Part shown: in pieces, positions 14,486-28,331 of the stretch
How the letters are laid out: the number at the start of each line of letters is the position of its first letter
Position numbering within the stretch: position 1 is the first letter of the stretch
Assembly (NCBI RefSeq): GCF_000744935.1
Contig: NZ_JQMW01000011.1
Span: 1,302,001-1,366,000 of the forward strand
Origin: Clostridium sp. KNHs214
Lineage (GTDB): Bacteria; Bacillota; Clostridia; Clostridiales; Clostridiaceae
Length of the DNA stretch: 64,000 bases
Reading direction: 5' to 3'
Position numbers and translations under genes: made by a program
The notes under the pieces: model-generated
Database searches by the model: none
Told to the model about the DNA's origin: nothing
The model's input: only the letters and a program-made list of their open reading frames with translations

Positions 14486-16924
14486 TTATTTAAAGTTTTT
14501 AAGTCTTAATGCATTTAATAGAACTGATACAGAGCTAAAACTCATAGCTGCAGCGGCTATCATAGGATTCAATTGTGGCCCACCAAATAATGTTAATAAT
14601 CCAGCGGCTACAGGAATACCAAGAGTATTGTATCCAAAGGCCCAGAAAAGATTTTCTTTTATGTTTTTAATAGTGGATTTACTTAATCTAATAGCAGTGA
14701 CCACATCCATAATATCATCTTTCATAAGCACTATATCTGCAGATTCTATAGCTACATCAGTACCTGAGCCTATAGCTATACCTACATCAGATTGAGCAAG
14801 GGCAGGAGCATCATTTATTCCATCTCCTACCATGGATACTTTTTTACCTTCTTTTTGAATATTTTGAACTTGTTCTGCTTTACCTTCAGGCAAAACTTCA
14901 GCTAAAACTCTATCTATTCCTACCTGCTTTCCTATGGCATCAGCTGTTTTCTTATTATCTCCTGTTATCATCACCACTTCTATACCCATATCTTGAAGCT
15001 TTTTCACTGCATATTTGCTATTTTCTTTAATAACATCTGCTACAGCTATAACTCCCTTAGCTTCTTCATCTATAGAAAGTATCATAGGGGTTTTACCTTC
15101 AGTGGCCAAAGTATCTAATTTATTTTTTAGAGCCTCTATGCTTATATTATTATCGTTCATTAATTTTTCATTACCTAAAAGTATGGATTTATTATTTATA
15201 GTAGCTTTTAGTCCATGGCCAGGTATAGCTGAGAAGTTCTTTACGTCCATAAGGGACATATTTTTTTCTAGAGCTGCATTTACTATGGCTTCACCTAAGG
15301 GATGTTCTGAATTTTTTTCACAAGATGCAGCATATAGAAGCAAATCTTCATCTTTTATATCCACTGAATAAATATCTGTAACTTTAGGTTTCCCTTCTGT
15401 TATAGTACCTGTCTTATCGAAGACAATAGTATTTATTTTATGAGCAGTTTCTAAGGACTCGCCAGATTTTATAAGGATTCCAAGTTCAGCTCCTTTTCCT
15501 GAAGCAACCATTATGGCAGTAGGGGTGGCTAGGCCTAAAGCACAAGGACAAGCAATTACTAAAACTGCTATAAATATAGTTAAGGAAAATATTAAATCTT
15601 TACCGGATATAAACCAAGCAACACCTGAGATTAAGGCTATAGTTATAACTGTAGGTACAAAGTAACCAGATATTATATCTGCTAGTCTTGCAATAGGAGC
15701 TTTAGAGCCTTGAGCAGTTTCTACAAATTTAATTATTTGTGCTAGGGCTGTATCTTTACCTACTTTAGATGCCTTAAATTTTATAGTACCATTTTTATTT
15801 ATACTTGCAGCAAAAACCTTGTGACCTTTGCTTTTTTCCACTGGAATGCTTTCGCCTGTAAGCATGGATTCATCTATAGCGGTAAATCCATCAACTACTT
15901 CACCGTCTACAGGTATTTTTTCACCAGGTTTTACTAATATTATATCTCCTACCTCTACTTCGTCTACAGATATCTCTATTTCTTTTCCATCCTGCATTAT
16001 AGTAGCTTTTTTAGGTGCAAGACCTATTAACTTTTTAATGGCTTCGGAGGTTTTACCCTTAGATTTAGCTTCAAAGTATTTGCCTAAGGTTATTAAAGTA
16101 ATTATAGTAGATGCAGATTCAAAATAAAGATCCATGGCGTATTCCATGTGTCCCATACTGATTTGATACATAGCAAAGAATCCATAAATTATAGCAGCGG
16201 AGGTTCCTATAGCAATTAAAGAATCCATATTTGGACTACCTCTGAATAAAGATTTAAAACCTACAGTGTAGAATTTTTTACCTTTTGTAACTACAGGAAT
16301 TACAAGAAGTAGTTGTATGAGGGCAAAATTCATAGGATTGTGCATAGGGTCTATAATGTGGGGTAAGGGCATTCCTAGCATATGTCCCATGCTTATTATA
16401 AGTAAAGGTACTGTGAATATAATTGAAATTATAAAATTATTTTTTAATCTTAAAATTTCTTTTTCTTTTCTCTCTTTATCCTTATCTACTGATGCATCCT
16501 TTTCCTCTATAGGGGAATAACCAGCTTTTATTATAGTTTGTTTTATAGTAGACAACCTTACTTTTTTAGGGTTATACTGCAAATTCAATTTTTCTGTAGC
16601 TAAATTAACTTCTGCACGAGATACACCATCTATTTTATTCACTGCTCTTTCTACAGCTTTGGCACAGCTGGCGCAGGTCATGCCAGATATACCTATAACT
16701 ATTTTTTTATCTGTAATTTCTTCTTCTGCACCATAACCAGCCTTTTCTACTGCAGAAATTATATCTTCTTTAGATAATATATTTTCATCAAAGTTCACAT
16801 AGAGTTTTTCAGAAGCTAGGTTTACAGAAGCCTCATTAATGCCTTCTAATTTTCCTACTTTTCGCTCTACAGCCCTAGAACAAGCAGCACAGGACATACC
16901 TGTAATTTTAAAAACTTTATTCAA
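14486..16924 (-). CDS. copA: Copper-exporting P1B-type ATPase CopA
   Basis: An 812-residue pump that uses ATP to export Cu(I). Two N-terminal heavy-metal domains each carry a CxxC (C12/C15 in GMSCAAC, C84/C87 in GMTCASC). About eight membrane spans follow, with the copper-gate CPC motif (ACPCALGL) near residue 459, the phosphorylation motif DKTGTIT near 504, the SEHPLG nucleotide-binding motif near 540, and GDGIND near 700. The start is a TTG at 16924 with GGAAGG upstream. It lies downstream of csoR on the same strand, 174 bases away, and the two probably share the CsoR-controlled promoter. Confidence 0.96.
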   Translation of the reverse strand: MNKVFKITGMSCAACSRAVERKVGKLEGINEASVNLASEKLYVNFDENILSKEDIISAVEKAGYGAEEEITDKKIVIGISGMTCASCAKAVERAVNKIDGVSRAEVNLATEKLNLQYNPKKVRLSTIKQTIIKAGYSPIEEKDASVDKDKERKEKEILRLKNNFIISIIFTVPLLIISMGHMLGMPLPHIIDPMHNPMNFALIQLLLVIPVVTKGKKFYTVGFKSLFRGSPNMDSLIAIGTSAAIIYGFFAMYQISMGHMEYAMDLYFESASTIITLITLGKYFEAKSKGKTSEAIKKLIGLAPKKATIMQDGKEIEISVDEVEVGDIILVKPGEKIPVDGEVVDGFTAIDESMLTGESIPVEKSKGHKVFAASINKNGTIKFKASKVGKDTALAQIIKFVETAQGSKAPIARLADIISGYFVPTVITIALISGVAWFISGKDLIFSLTIFIAVLVIACPCALGLATPTAIMVASGKGAELGILIKSGESLETAHKINTIVFDKTGTITEGKPKVTDIYSVDIKDEDLLLYAASCEKNSEHPLGEAIVNAALEKNMSLMDVKNFSAIPGHGLKATINNKSILLGNEKLMNDNNISIEALKNKLDTLATEGKTPMILSIDEEAKGVIAVADVIKENSKYAVKKLQDMGIEVVMITGDNKKTADAIGKQVGIDRVLAEVLPEGKAEQVQNIQKEGKKVSMVGDGINDAPALAQSDVGIAIGSGTDVAIESADIVLMKDDIMDVVTAIRLSKSTIKNIKENLFWAFGYNTLGIPVAAGLLTLFGGPQLNPMIAAAAMSFSSVSVLLNALRLKNFK

Positions 16925-17098
16925 TTGGTATCCCTTCCTTTCTATAATTCCATCGCATATTTTCCTACGCCATTTAAATAAATTTTCGCATATCCATAAA
17001 GCTATGCATTCTTATTGATAATAGTATTGGAAAACTATTTGTCTAATATATTAAGTATTTGCAATAATGGTTTTAAAAATAAATCGCTTGAAAATAAA

Positions 17099-17377
17099 TC
17101 ATTTAGTAATTTTTTCTAACACCTTAATTATTTCATCAACCTTTTCTTCACCACTATTATTTAAGAATGCATCTTTAACACAATGGTTTAAGTGTTGTTT
17201 TAATATTAAATTGTTTGATTTCTTAAGAAGAGAAGATGCTGCTACTAGTTGATTAGATATATCTATGCAGTATCGTCCCTCCTCTATCATTTTTATAATG
17301 CCATCTATCTGACCTCTAGCGGTTTTTAAGAGCTGCATTGCCTGTTTTCTTTCTATATTCATTTTTATATTATCCAT
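17099..17377 (-). CDS. csoR: Copper-sensing repressor CsoR
   Basis: A 92-residue all-helical repressor of the CsoR/RcnR family. The Cu(I) ligands are visible as C37 (GRYCID), H62 and C66 (QHLNHC). Copper binding releases it from DNA and lets copA be transcribed. AAAGGAG precedes the ATG. A palindromic operator lies directly upstream. Confidence 0.92.
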   Translation of the reverse strand: MDNIKMNIERKQAMQLLKTARGQIDGIIKMIEEGRYCIDISNQLVAASSLLKKSNNLILKQHLNHCVKDAFLNNSGEEKVDEIIKVLEKITK

Positions 17378-17394
17378 AAAAATTCTCCTTTCAG

Positions 17395-17416
17395 ACCCCC
17401 TATATGGGGAGGGGGT
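17395..17416 (-). promoter_or_regulatory. CsoR operator
   Basis: ACCCCCT and AGGGGGT form perfect 7-bp arms around an 8-base centre. The GC-rich palindrome stands out in AT-rich DNA 18 bases upstream of the csoR ATG and matches the general shape of CsoR sites. Confidence 0.8.
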
Positions 17417-17509
17417 ATATTTGTATTTTACACCTTTAGAATTAACTAGTCAACTAAAGTATAAGAAGTTATTGCTTTATTCATACTGAAAGAATTACTT
17501 AAAATAAAT

Positions 17510-17538
17510 TTTACTAGAGACTATTGTTTTAGTATAAT
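17510..17538 (+). promoter_or_regulatory. Promoter of the dnaX operon
   Basis: TTTACT (17510-17515), a 17-base spacer and TATAAT (17533-17538), 54 bases upstream of the dnaX start. Confidence 0.65.
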
Positions 17539-17591
17539 AAAATACATATAAGTAAAAACTTATTAGTAAATTTAGAAGAAGGTGAATGGGA

Positions 17592-19235
17592 TTGGCTTAT
17601 ACTGCATTGTATAGAGAGTGGAGGCCTAGAACTTTTGAAGAAGTGGTAGGGCAACATCATGTTACTATTACATTAAGAAATCAAATTAAAAATAATAGGA
17701 TAGCACATGCATATCTTTTATGTGGTACAAGAGGAACAGGTAAAACCTCTACTGCCAAAATAATGGCAAAGGCAGTGAATTGTTTAAATCCTGTAGATGG
17801 GCAACCATGTAATCAGTGTGATATGTGCAATAAAATAAATGCTGGTATAGCTATAGATGTGACAGAATTAGATGCGGCTTCACATAATGGAGTAGATAAA
17901 ATAAGGGATATAATTGATGATGTCCAGTATCCCCCTCAAGAAGCTAAATATAAGGTTTACATAATAGATGAAGTTCATATGCTTTCTATGGGAGCGGTAA
18001 ATGCATTTTTAAAGACATTAGAGGAACCACCTAGTAATGTAATATTTATACTAGCAACTACAGATCCTCAAAAGCTTCCTATTACTATATTATCTAGGTG
18101 TCAGAGATATGATTTTAGAAGAATAAAAAGTGAAGATATATTCATAAGACTAAAAAAAATAGTAGATGAACAAGGTGTGTCTGCAGAGGATAAAAGTCTT
18201 TCATTGGTATCTAGAATATCAGATGGGGCCATGAGAGATGCACTGAGCATATTGGATCAAGCTATATCTATGGGAGATGGTAAGGTAGAGTATGAAAGCT
18301 TAATTAATATGTTAGGACTTGTCACTAATGATAATTTATTTAAATTAGTTGATGAAATAATAGATAAAAAAGTAGAAGAGTGTATAAAAATTATAGATGA
18401 TATAGTATTTAGTGGTAAAGAAATTCATATGTTTACAAGAGATTTGATAAAGCATATGAGAAATTTAATAATGGTTAAGGTTACGGAAAACCCAGAAGAG
18501 GTATTGGATATGTCCAGTGAAAATATCCAAATGCTTAGAGTGCAATCAGAAAAGCTTAGAACTGAAGAAATCATGAGATATATAAGAATTCTTCAAGAGG
18601 CAGAAGAACAGACTAAATGGAGTAAACAAAGCAGAATTTACTTAGAAATGGCAGTAATAAAGATGTGCAAAATACAATATGATACTTCTAAAGAGATATT
18701 GTTAGCACGAATAAATAAGCTTGAGAATATTATAAATCATGGAAATATAAAAATAGTAGAAGAGGATTCTCATGATAATGTGGACAATAAAGTAAAAAGA
18801 ATAGAGGAAAAAATAAAAGGAAGAGTAAAAAAGGAAGACAAAAATGTAGGTGAATCTAGAAGCATATATGTGGAAGAAATAAATAAAGATTCATCTTTAA
18901 CCTTAGAAGCAGTAAGAAAATCTTGGAAAGACATATTAGAGGTATTTAAAGCTAAGAGAAAAATGGTAATTTACGCTTCTTTAATGACAGGCAGAGTTAT
19001 TGCTTGTAGTGGCGGAATAATACAGATAAAGTATGATAAAGAATTTGCTTTTAATAAAAAAAGATTAGAAAAAGATGATAACAGAAAGATAGTGGATGAA
19101 ATTTTTTCAGATGTGCTTCAGGAAAAAGTTAAAGTTATATATGTAGTAGATGAACAGGTTAAAATTAAGAAAACCCCAGAGGAAATATTAACTGAGAATT
19201 TTCCAAAAGAAATGATAGAGATAATAGATGAGTAA
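17592..19235 (+). CDS. dnaX: DNA polymerase III subunit gamma/tau
   Basis: Clamp-loader ATPase of the replisome, about 547 residues. The Walker A motif GTRGTGKTSTAK lies near residue 44, a zinc-binding cysteine set (CLNPVDGQPCNQCDMC) follows, Walker B is IIDEVHML, and the sensor motif is ILSRCQRYDFRR. A basic, charged linker and a short C-terminal domain follow. I prefer the TTG at 17592 (start MAYTALYREW, seven bases after AAGGTG) over the ATG at 17586, which lies too close to the ribosome site. It heads the Firmicute order dnaX-ybaB-recR-yaaL-bofA. Confidence 0.95.
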   Translation: MAYTALYREWRPRTFEEVVGQHHVTITLRNQIKNNRIAHAYLLCGTRGTGKTSTAKIMAKAVNCLNPVDGQPCNQCDMCNKINAGIAIDVTELDAASHNGVDKIRDIIDDVQYPPQEAKYKVYIIDEVHMLSMGAVNAFLKTLEEPPSNVIFILATTDPQKLPITILSRCQRYDFRRIKSEDIFIRLKKIVDEQGVSAEDKSLSLVSRISDGAMRDALSILDQAISMGDGKVEYESLINMLGLVTNDNLFKLVDEIIDKKVEECIKIIDDIVFSGKEIHMFTRDLIKHMRNLIMVKVTENPEEVLDMSSENIQMLRVQSEKLRTEEIMRYIRILQEAEEQTKWSKQSRIYLEMAVIKMCKIQYDTSKEILLARINKLENIINHGNIKIVEEDSHDNVDNKVKRIEEKIKGRVKKEDKNVGESRSIYVEEINKDSSLTLEAVRKSWKDILEVFKAKRKMVIYASLMTGRVIACSGGIIQIKYDKEFAFNKKRLEKDDNRKIVDEIFSDVLQEKVKVIYVVDEQVKIKKTPEEILTENFPKEMIEIIDE

Positions 19236-19294
19236 GTGTTGAATATGGTTATTGTTTAAAAAATTTGATATAATAAATGAAAATATTAAAAGAA

Positions 19295-19388
19295 AGGCGG
19301 GTGAAAAGCCTGGTTTGTGGTTAGATAATATAATACCACCATGCTAATTATTTTAATGGCATGAAAATATTGTACCACAAGTTTGTAC
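19295..19388 (+). other. Run of four short hairpins between dnaX and ybaB
   Basis: Four stems lie one after another: AGGC/GCCT (19295-19311), GTGGT/ACCAC (19317-19339), CATGC/GCATG (19340-19363) and GTAC/GTAC (19372-19388). A TATAAT at 19269-19274 precedes them, without a good -35. They could be a structured leader of ybaB; each stem alone is short. Confidence 0.35.
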
Positions 19389-19413
19389 AGTATTTAGAAA
19401 TCGGGTGATGATT

Positions 19414-19755
19414 ATGGCAAGAGGCGGATTCCCAGGAATGGGTGGAGGAAATATGAATAATTTAATAAAGCAAGCTCAAAAGATGCAAAAGCAAATGGAA
19501 GATATGCAAAAAGAGCTTGAAGAAAAGGAATTTGAGGTTACAGTAGGTGGTGGAGCTGTTACAGTAGTAGCTAATGGAAGAAAACAAATAGTAGATATAA
19601 AAATAAAACCAGAAGTAGTAGATGCTGATGATGTAGAAATGCTACAAGATTTAATTCTTTCAGCATGCAATGAGGCTTTAAGACAAGCGGAAGAGTCCAC
19701 AGCTAATGCTATGGGCAAAATAACTGGAGGAATGAACTTACCAGGAATGTTCTAA
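19414..19755 (+). CDS. ybaB: YbaB/EbfC nucleoid-associated protein
   Basis: A 113-residue DNA-binding protein of the YbaB/EbfC family. It has the glycine/methionine-rich start ([12 protein letters not shown]), a helical [14 protein letters not shown] segment, the core [15 protein letters not shown], and a glycine/methionine-rich end (GGMNLPGMF). The family forms dimers that bind DNA and is almost always linked with dnaX and recR. The ATG at 19414 is used, with GGGTGATG upstream. Confidence 0.93.
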   Translation: MARGGFPGMGGGNMNNLIKQAQKMQKQMEDMQKELEEKEFEVTVGGGAVTVVANGRKQIVDIKIKPEVVDADDVEMLQDLILSACNEALRQAEESTANAMGKITGGMNLPGMF

Positions 19756-20105
19756 AATTTATTACTATTAAGGATATAAATATATTAGAATATAGATAAT
19801 ACAAGTGAAAATTGCATAATGATAAAAATAATAAGGAAAGGAGACCGCTGGCTTACGGTATAGCGTTATTAAAATGCTATTATGTACACTAACCATTAAT
19901 GTAAGTTTATCTTTGGATTAATGAATAATAAGTTTTAAGTAAAAAGCTTGGATATTTTTTAATTTATTTTCTTAACTTTGGATAAAGCAAATGATAAATT
20001 TTAAGCTTATTAATTATTACTATAAATCTAGGGTTAGACAAAGGATTTAGTGTATGAATAAAATCTATAAAACATAAGATTATGAGACATATATATTTAT
20101 ATGAA

Positions 20106-20265
20106 TTAGGCACATTCAAATAAATAACAAGTCAGTATGCTAGTCTATTTTTTGCATACTGTGTCAGCAGAACCGCCGGTAGTCCTACCAAAGGCGGAAA
20201 CTGCTTCTTTGTCTGACACAAAATATACCAGTGTCTTTGACTTGATATTTCTTTTTATGTACCTT
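20106..20265 (-). repeat. Dispersed ~165-bp imperfect palindrome, copy B (inverted)
   Basis: Same unit as 9001-9164, opposite orientation. The centre retains GGTAGTCCTACC, and the outer arms AAATAAATAACAAGTCA and the end ATGTACCTT match the other copies. It lies between ybaB and recR, a junction that is usually short in this operon. The remaining 350 bases (19756-20105) show no gene. Confidence 0.85.
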
Positions 20266-20291
20266 ATATAGATTTTATAAAGCTGAAGGAA

Positions 20292-20888
20292 GTGGATTTT
20301 TATCCTATAGCAATAGAAAAGCTAATAGAAGAATTTGCAAAGCTACCTGGAATAGGACATAAGACTGCTCAAAGACTTACATTGCATGTTTTAAATTTAC
20401 CTAAGGAAGAAGTAGAGGGATTTGCTAGAGCTTTAGTAAAGGCAAGAGGAACTATAAAGTATTGCTCTGTTTGTGGTAATTTTACAGACACGGATCCTTG
20501 TGCTATATGTTCAAATCCTAGTAGAAACAAAACTATTATTTGTGCAGTTGAACAACCTAAAGACATAATGACTATGGAAAAGGTTAAGGAGTACAATGGA
20601 GTTTATCATGTACTTCATGGAACTATTTCACCTATGGCAGGTAGGGGGCCAGATGACATAAGACTAAAAGAACTTATACGAAGAATAAATGGAGATGTAA
20701 AAGAGGTTATAGTAGCTACAAATCCTAATGTGGAAGGTGAAGCTACAGCTATGTATATATCGAAAATATTAAAACCTTTAGGGGTGAAAGTAACTAGAAT
20801 AGCTCATGGAGTTCCTGTAGGGGGAGACTTGGAGTATGCTGACGAAGTTACTTTATCAAAAGCTCTAGAAGGAAGAAAAGAAATATAG
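20292..20888 (+). CDS. recR: Recombination protein RecR
   Basis: A 198-residue protein of recombinational repair that acts with RecO and RecF in loading RecA. The helix-hairpin-helix [12 protein letters not shown] lies at residues 18-30, the zinc finger uses C58, C61, C70 and C73, and a Toprim domain follows ([13 protein letters not shown] ... [15 protein letters not shown]). Length is standard. The GTG at 20292 has GAAGGA upstream. Confidence 0.96.
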   Translation: MDFYPIAIEKLIEEFAKLPGIGHKTAQRLTLHVLNLPKEEVEGFARALVKARGTIKYCSVCGNFTDTDPCAICSNPSRNKTIICAVEQPKDIMTMEKVKEYNGVYHVLHGTISPMAGRGPDDIRLKELIRRINGDVKEVIVATNPNVEGEATAMYISKILKPLGVKVTRIAHGVPVGGDLEYADEVTLSKALEGRKEI

Positions 20889-20901
20889 TAAGTGGAGTTA
20901 T

Positions 20902-20956
20902 AAACTTCTCATTTAGTGTCAATAATTTAAATAGACGCTAGGTGGGGAGTTTTTCA
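20902..20956 (+). terminator. Long hairpin terminator after recR
   Basis: Positions 20902-20920 pair with 20934-20952 over 19 bp without a mismatch when G-U pairs are counted, followed by T residues. It probably ends the dnaX-recR transcript or reduces read-through into yaaL. Confidence 0.72.
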
Positions 20957-20992
20957 TTTATAGTAAGTATTAATTTAAAAGGAAGTGCTTTT

Positions 20993-21265
20993 ATGAACAA
21001 AAAAAAATTTGGAGAAGGTATATTTAGTAGAATTAAGTATACTAAGGAACAAAGAACAATAATAGAGGGTTTAGAATTTGCTATGCAAGAATTAAAAGAT
21101 GCTAGGGAATTTTTTCAGATGGCACACAACCCTGACTTGATTGATTATGCCATATATAGAGAAGCAGCGGCACAAGCTAAGTATATGTATCTTTTAAATG
21201 AAGCTAAAAACAAAAATATAAAGGTGAATGCATATTTGTTAATAGAAAGTGATGAAGTGGTTTAA
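20993..21265 (+). CDS. yaaL: YaaL-like protein (DUF2508)
   Basis: A 90-residue helical protein. Its sequence (TIIEGLEFAMQELKDAREFF, then AQAKYMYLLNEAK) and its position between recR and bofA identify it as the YaaL/DUF2508 family, whose function is unknown. The ATG at 20993 with AAAGGAAG upstream is chosen; an upstream in-frame start at 20942 lies inside the terminator. Confidence 0.85.
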   Translation: MNKKKFGEGIFSRIKYTKEQRTIIEGLEFAMQELKDAREFFQMAHNPDLIDYAIYREAAAQAKYMYLLNEAKNKNIKVNAYLLIESDEVV

Positions 21266-21423
21266 AAGGGGAAGGGATCATTATGTATATAGTTAGTAGT
21301 AGACTGCAGAATTATTATATTAAATAATTATAGTAATATATTATGTAGAAGATGTATAATAATTACTATAAGCTATATGTATAAGGGCATTTTTTAGTAG
21401 AGTAGGTATAGGGGGGATAAGTT

Positions 21424-21678
21424 GTGGAGTACATAGGATATTTTTTAATAGGAATAGTATTGATGGTTATACTGGTAAAATTATTAGCATGGCCACTTAA
21501 AATATTATTAAAGTTAATAATTAATGGTGTATTGGGAGCGGTATTGCTAATTTTAGTGAATTTAGTAGGAGGAGCTTTTGGATTAAGTATAGGAGTGAAT
21601 GCTATTACTGCATTAATAGCAGGTTTCTTTGGAGTTCCAGGAGTAATATTTTTAATAATATTTCAAAATCTACTATAA
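21424..21678 (+). CDS. bofA: BofA family integral membrane protein (pro-sigma-K processing inhibitor)
   Basis: An 84-residue, very hydrophobic protein with spans at about residues 5-20, 30-50 and 60-80. In Bacillus, BofA holds the SpoIVFB protease inactive so that sigma-K appears only late in sporulation; the role in clostridia is less certain. The FFGVPGVIFLIIF end is typical. It closes the dnaX-bofA block directly ahead of an rRNA operon, as in Bacillus. The start at 21424 is a GTG preceded by GGGGGATAA. Confidence 0.87.
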   Translation: MEYIGYFLIGIVLMVILVKLLAWPLKILLKLIINGVLGAVLLILVNLVGGAFGLSIGVNAITALIAGFFGVPGVIFLIIFQNLL

Positions 21679-21763
21679 TTTAAAGTACTTATAAGAAGTC
21701 CATATCATTAAAGAAAATAGATAGAGATGATAGGTTTACAAAATCTAATATATTTAAAAGAAG

Positions 21764-21788
21764 TCTCCCATCCTTTAAAGGTGGGAGA
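21764..21788 (+). terminator. Terminator after bofA
   Basis: TCTCCCATCCTTT pairs with AAAGGTGGGAGA over about 12 bp. There is only a weak T-run after it. Confidence 0.55.
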
Positions 21789-21929
21789 TAAATGTTTAAA
21801 TACAAGTTTAATATATAAAAAACTTTTCCTAGTGTATCAGTATATAAAATCATAAGAAAAATGAATAAAGACAGAGCAAATAAAGGATAATATAATTAAA
21901 TAGGATAATATGTAATAAAAGCGTAAGTA

Positions 21930-22185
21930 TATACATGATATTATAAAACACGTCGCTGAAATGTGACAAAGAAGTTCAACACAAAGCAAGTTTTTAAGAT
22001 AACCTATAAGTTTAAAACGAACTGAAAAGTTAAGAAGAAGCTTAAAATATGTTGACAAGAAAAAAAATAAATGATATAATAATTAAGTCGCTTAAAGCGG
22101 CAGAGAAAACTGGTCTTTGAAAATTAAACAGAGATAAAGATGTAAATCATAAAGTCAGTGAATTTGAGTTTGAGATTAAACTTAA
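21930..22185 (+). promoter_or_regulatory. rrn1 promoter and leader
   Basis: TTGACA (22052-22057), 17 bases, TATAAT (22075-22080). A conserved block GATATTATAAAACACGTCGC just upstream recurs before rrn2 and, altered, before rrn3; it may hold a second promoter. After the start lies a small hairpin (GTCGCTTAAAGCGGC) and the boxA-like text TGGTCTTTGAAAATT, both shared by all three operons. Confidence 0.85.
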
Positions 22186-26910
<4,725 letters not shown>

Positions 26911-27137
26911 AAAAGATAGTGAATAGTTAAAGATTCTTCCACACTGTGCAATTTTGAAAGAACAATAAGTTCTTTCAAGGTTTAAATCTAGTATATAAAA
27001 TTTATATACTATAACTTTAGTAAGCTAGTCTATTAGTCAGTTAAACTCTAGTCAACTAGCAAACTATAAAAGTGGCAGTGATAGAAATTTAGAGTAGGCA
27101 AAACTAGCCCTCTAGCACACTGGCACACTAAAAAGCA

Positions 27138-27254
27138 TCTGGTGATTATGGCTTGAAGGTAACACCCCTTCCCATTCCGAACAGGACGGTTAAGCTTCAA
27201 AGCGCTGATGGTACTGCAGGGGAAGCCCTGTGGGAGAGTAGGTCGTCGCCAGGT
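27138..27254 (+). rRNA. 5S rRNA, rrn1
   Basis: A 117-base gene with TCTGGTGATTATGGCTTGAA at the 5' end, the CCCATTCCGAACAGG loop, and a 3' end CGTCGCCAGG that closes with the 5' strand. Confidence 0.95.
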
Positions 27255-27259
27255 TATTT

Positions 27260-27334
27260 GGCTCCTTGGTCAAGCGGTTAAGACACCACCCTTTCACGGT
27301 GGTAACAGGGGTTCGATTCCCCTAGGAGTCACCA
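27260..27334 (+). tRNA. tRNA-Glu(TTC)
   Basis: Complete cloverleaf with anticodon loop CTTTCAC (TTC), acceptor GGCTCCT/AGGAGTC and encoded CCA. First of six tRNAs behind rrn1. Confidence 0.95.
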
Positions 27335-27346
27335 TTTTAATATTGT

Positions 27347-27430
27347 GCAGGTGTGGCGGAATTGGCAGACGCACTAGACTTAGGATCTAGCGCCTACGGC
27401 GTGGGGGTTCGACTCCCTTCACCTGCACCA
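27347..27430 (+). tRNA. tRNA-Leu(TAG)
   Basis: Class II tRNA with anticodon loop CTTAGGA (TAG) in a CTAGA/TCTAG stem, long variable arm and encoded CCA. Confidence 0.95.
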
Positions 27431-27440
27431 ATTATATTAA

Positions 27441-27514
27441 GCGGGTGTTGCTCAATGGTAGAGCGCCAGCCTTCCAAGCTGGACACGAGGGTTCGATTCC
27501 CTTCACCCGCTCCA
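27441..27514 (+). tRNA. tRNA-Gly(TCC)
   Basis: Anticodon loop CTTCCAA (TCC), acceptor GCGGGTG/CACCCGC, encoded CCA. Confidence 0.95.
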
Positions 27515-27529
27515 CTTATGATTTTTTAT

Positions 27530-27606
27530 GCGTCTTTAGCTCAGCAGGATAGAGCAACGGCCTTCTAAGCCGTGTGCCAGGGGTTCGACTCCCTTAAGAC
27601 GCACCA
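27530..27606 (+). tRNA. tRNA-Arg(TCT)
   Basis: Anticodon loop CTTCTAA (TCT), acceptor GCGTCTT/AAGACGC, encoded CCA. Confidence 0.95.
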
Positions 27607-27611
27607 TTCAT

Positions 27612-27687
27612 TGGGATGTCGCCAAGTGGTAAGGCACCAGACTTTGACTCTGGCATTCCGTAGGTTCGAATCCTGCCATCCCAGCCA
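27612..27687 (+). tRNA. tRNA-Gln(TTG)
   Basis: Anticodon loop CTTTGAC (TTG), acceptor TGGGATG/CATCCCA, encoded CCA. Confidence 0.95.
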
Positions 27688-27735
27688 ATAGAGTTTCTTA
27701 TGAGAAACTCTTATTAAATTTTAATATATATTTTT

Positions 27736-27811
27736 GCGGAAGTGGCTCAGTTGGTAGAGCGCCACCTTGCCAAGGTGGATGTCGCGGGTTCGAGTCCCGT
27801 CTTCCGCTCCA
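27736..27811 (+). tRNA. tRNA-Gly(GCC)
   Basis: Anticodon loop CTTGCCA (GCC), acceptor GCGGAAG/CTTCCGC, encoded CCA. Last tRNA of the rrn1 transcript. Confidence 0.95.
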
Positions 27812-27820
27812 TATAAAATT

Positions 27821-27849
27821 ATCTGACGTTGTATGTCAGATTTTTTTTG
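27821..27849 (+). terminator. Terminator of rrn1 and its tRNAs
   Basis: Arms ATCTGAC and GTCAGAT are followed by eight T. Confidence 0.85.
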
Positions 27850-27961
27850 TTTATATATAAATTTGTTCTAATCTTAGTTATATCTAAGACAATTCTCATA
27901 TTCTATAAAAATATTAAATAGAAAATATATATACTATTACATTTTTCTATAAATTGAAATC

Positions 27962-27990
27962 TTGACTATTACTTTATACTATAGTATAAT
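27962..27990 (+). promoter_or_regulatory. Promoter of the tRNA-Glu/tRNA-Gln pair
   Basis: TTGACT (27962-27967), a 17-base spacer and TATAAT (27985-27990), 22 bases before tRNA-Glu(CTC). Confidence 0.75.
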
Positions 27991-28012
27991 TTGTAAATGT
28001 CGGATGAAATAT

Positions 28013-28084
28013 GGCTCCTTGGTCAAGTGGTCAAGACTCCACCCTCTCACGGTGGCATCAGGGGTTCGAATCCCCTAGGAGTCA
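28013..28084 (+). tRNA. tRNA-Glu(CTC), CCA not encoded
   Basis: Anticodon loop CTCTCAC (CTC), acceptor GGCTCCT/AGGAGTC with discriminator A. The next bases are TTTT, so CCA must be added after transcription, unlike the neighbouring tRNA genes. The body is close to tRNA-Glu(TTC) at 27260. Confidence 0.92.
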
Positions 28085-28111
28085 TTTTTTACTTTTTTGA
28101 AATATTAGTAT

Positions 28112-28187
28112 TGGGGTGTCGCCAAGTGGTAAGGCACGGGACTCTGACTCCCGCATCTCGCAGGTTCGAATCCTGCCACCTCAGCCA
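28112..28187 (+). tRNA. tRNA-Gln(CTG)
   Basis: Anticodon loop CTCTGAC (CTG), encoded CCA, acceptor with one G-U pair. Body close to tRNA-Gln(TTG) at 27612. Confidence 0.93.
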
Positions 28188-28190
28188 AAA

Positions 28191-28221
28191 AACTCTTGTT
28201 TTAAAACAAGAGTTTTTTTAT
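28191..28221 (+). terminator. Terminator of the tRNA pair
   Basis: The perfect palindrome AACTCTTGTTTTAAAACAAG continues to AGTT and then a run of T. Confidence 0.88.
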
Positions 28222-28267
28222 TATACAGAGATTAACTTCTGTGTGTTTTAATGCTTTATTTTTTATG

Positions 28268-28331
28268 AGCAGATTCTGATGACGCAAAATAGACTGGCAT
28301 AATGATTTGTTATCTATTTGAATGTGCCTAA
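28268..28331 (+). repeat. Dispersed palindrome, partial copy D
   Basis: Matches only the right end of the ~165-bp unit: GACGCAAAATAGACTGGCAT and then TATTTGAATGTGCCTAA. The left part is missing. The rest of 28188-28535 shows no gene. Confidence 0.75.

Noticed and set aside
21837-22058. 73-residue minus-strand ORF upstream of rrn1
   Set aside because: It overlaps the conserved rRNA promoter and leader block and has no ribosome site.
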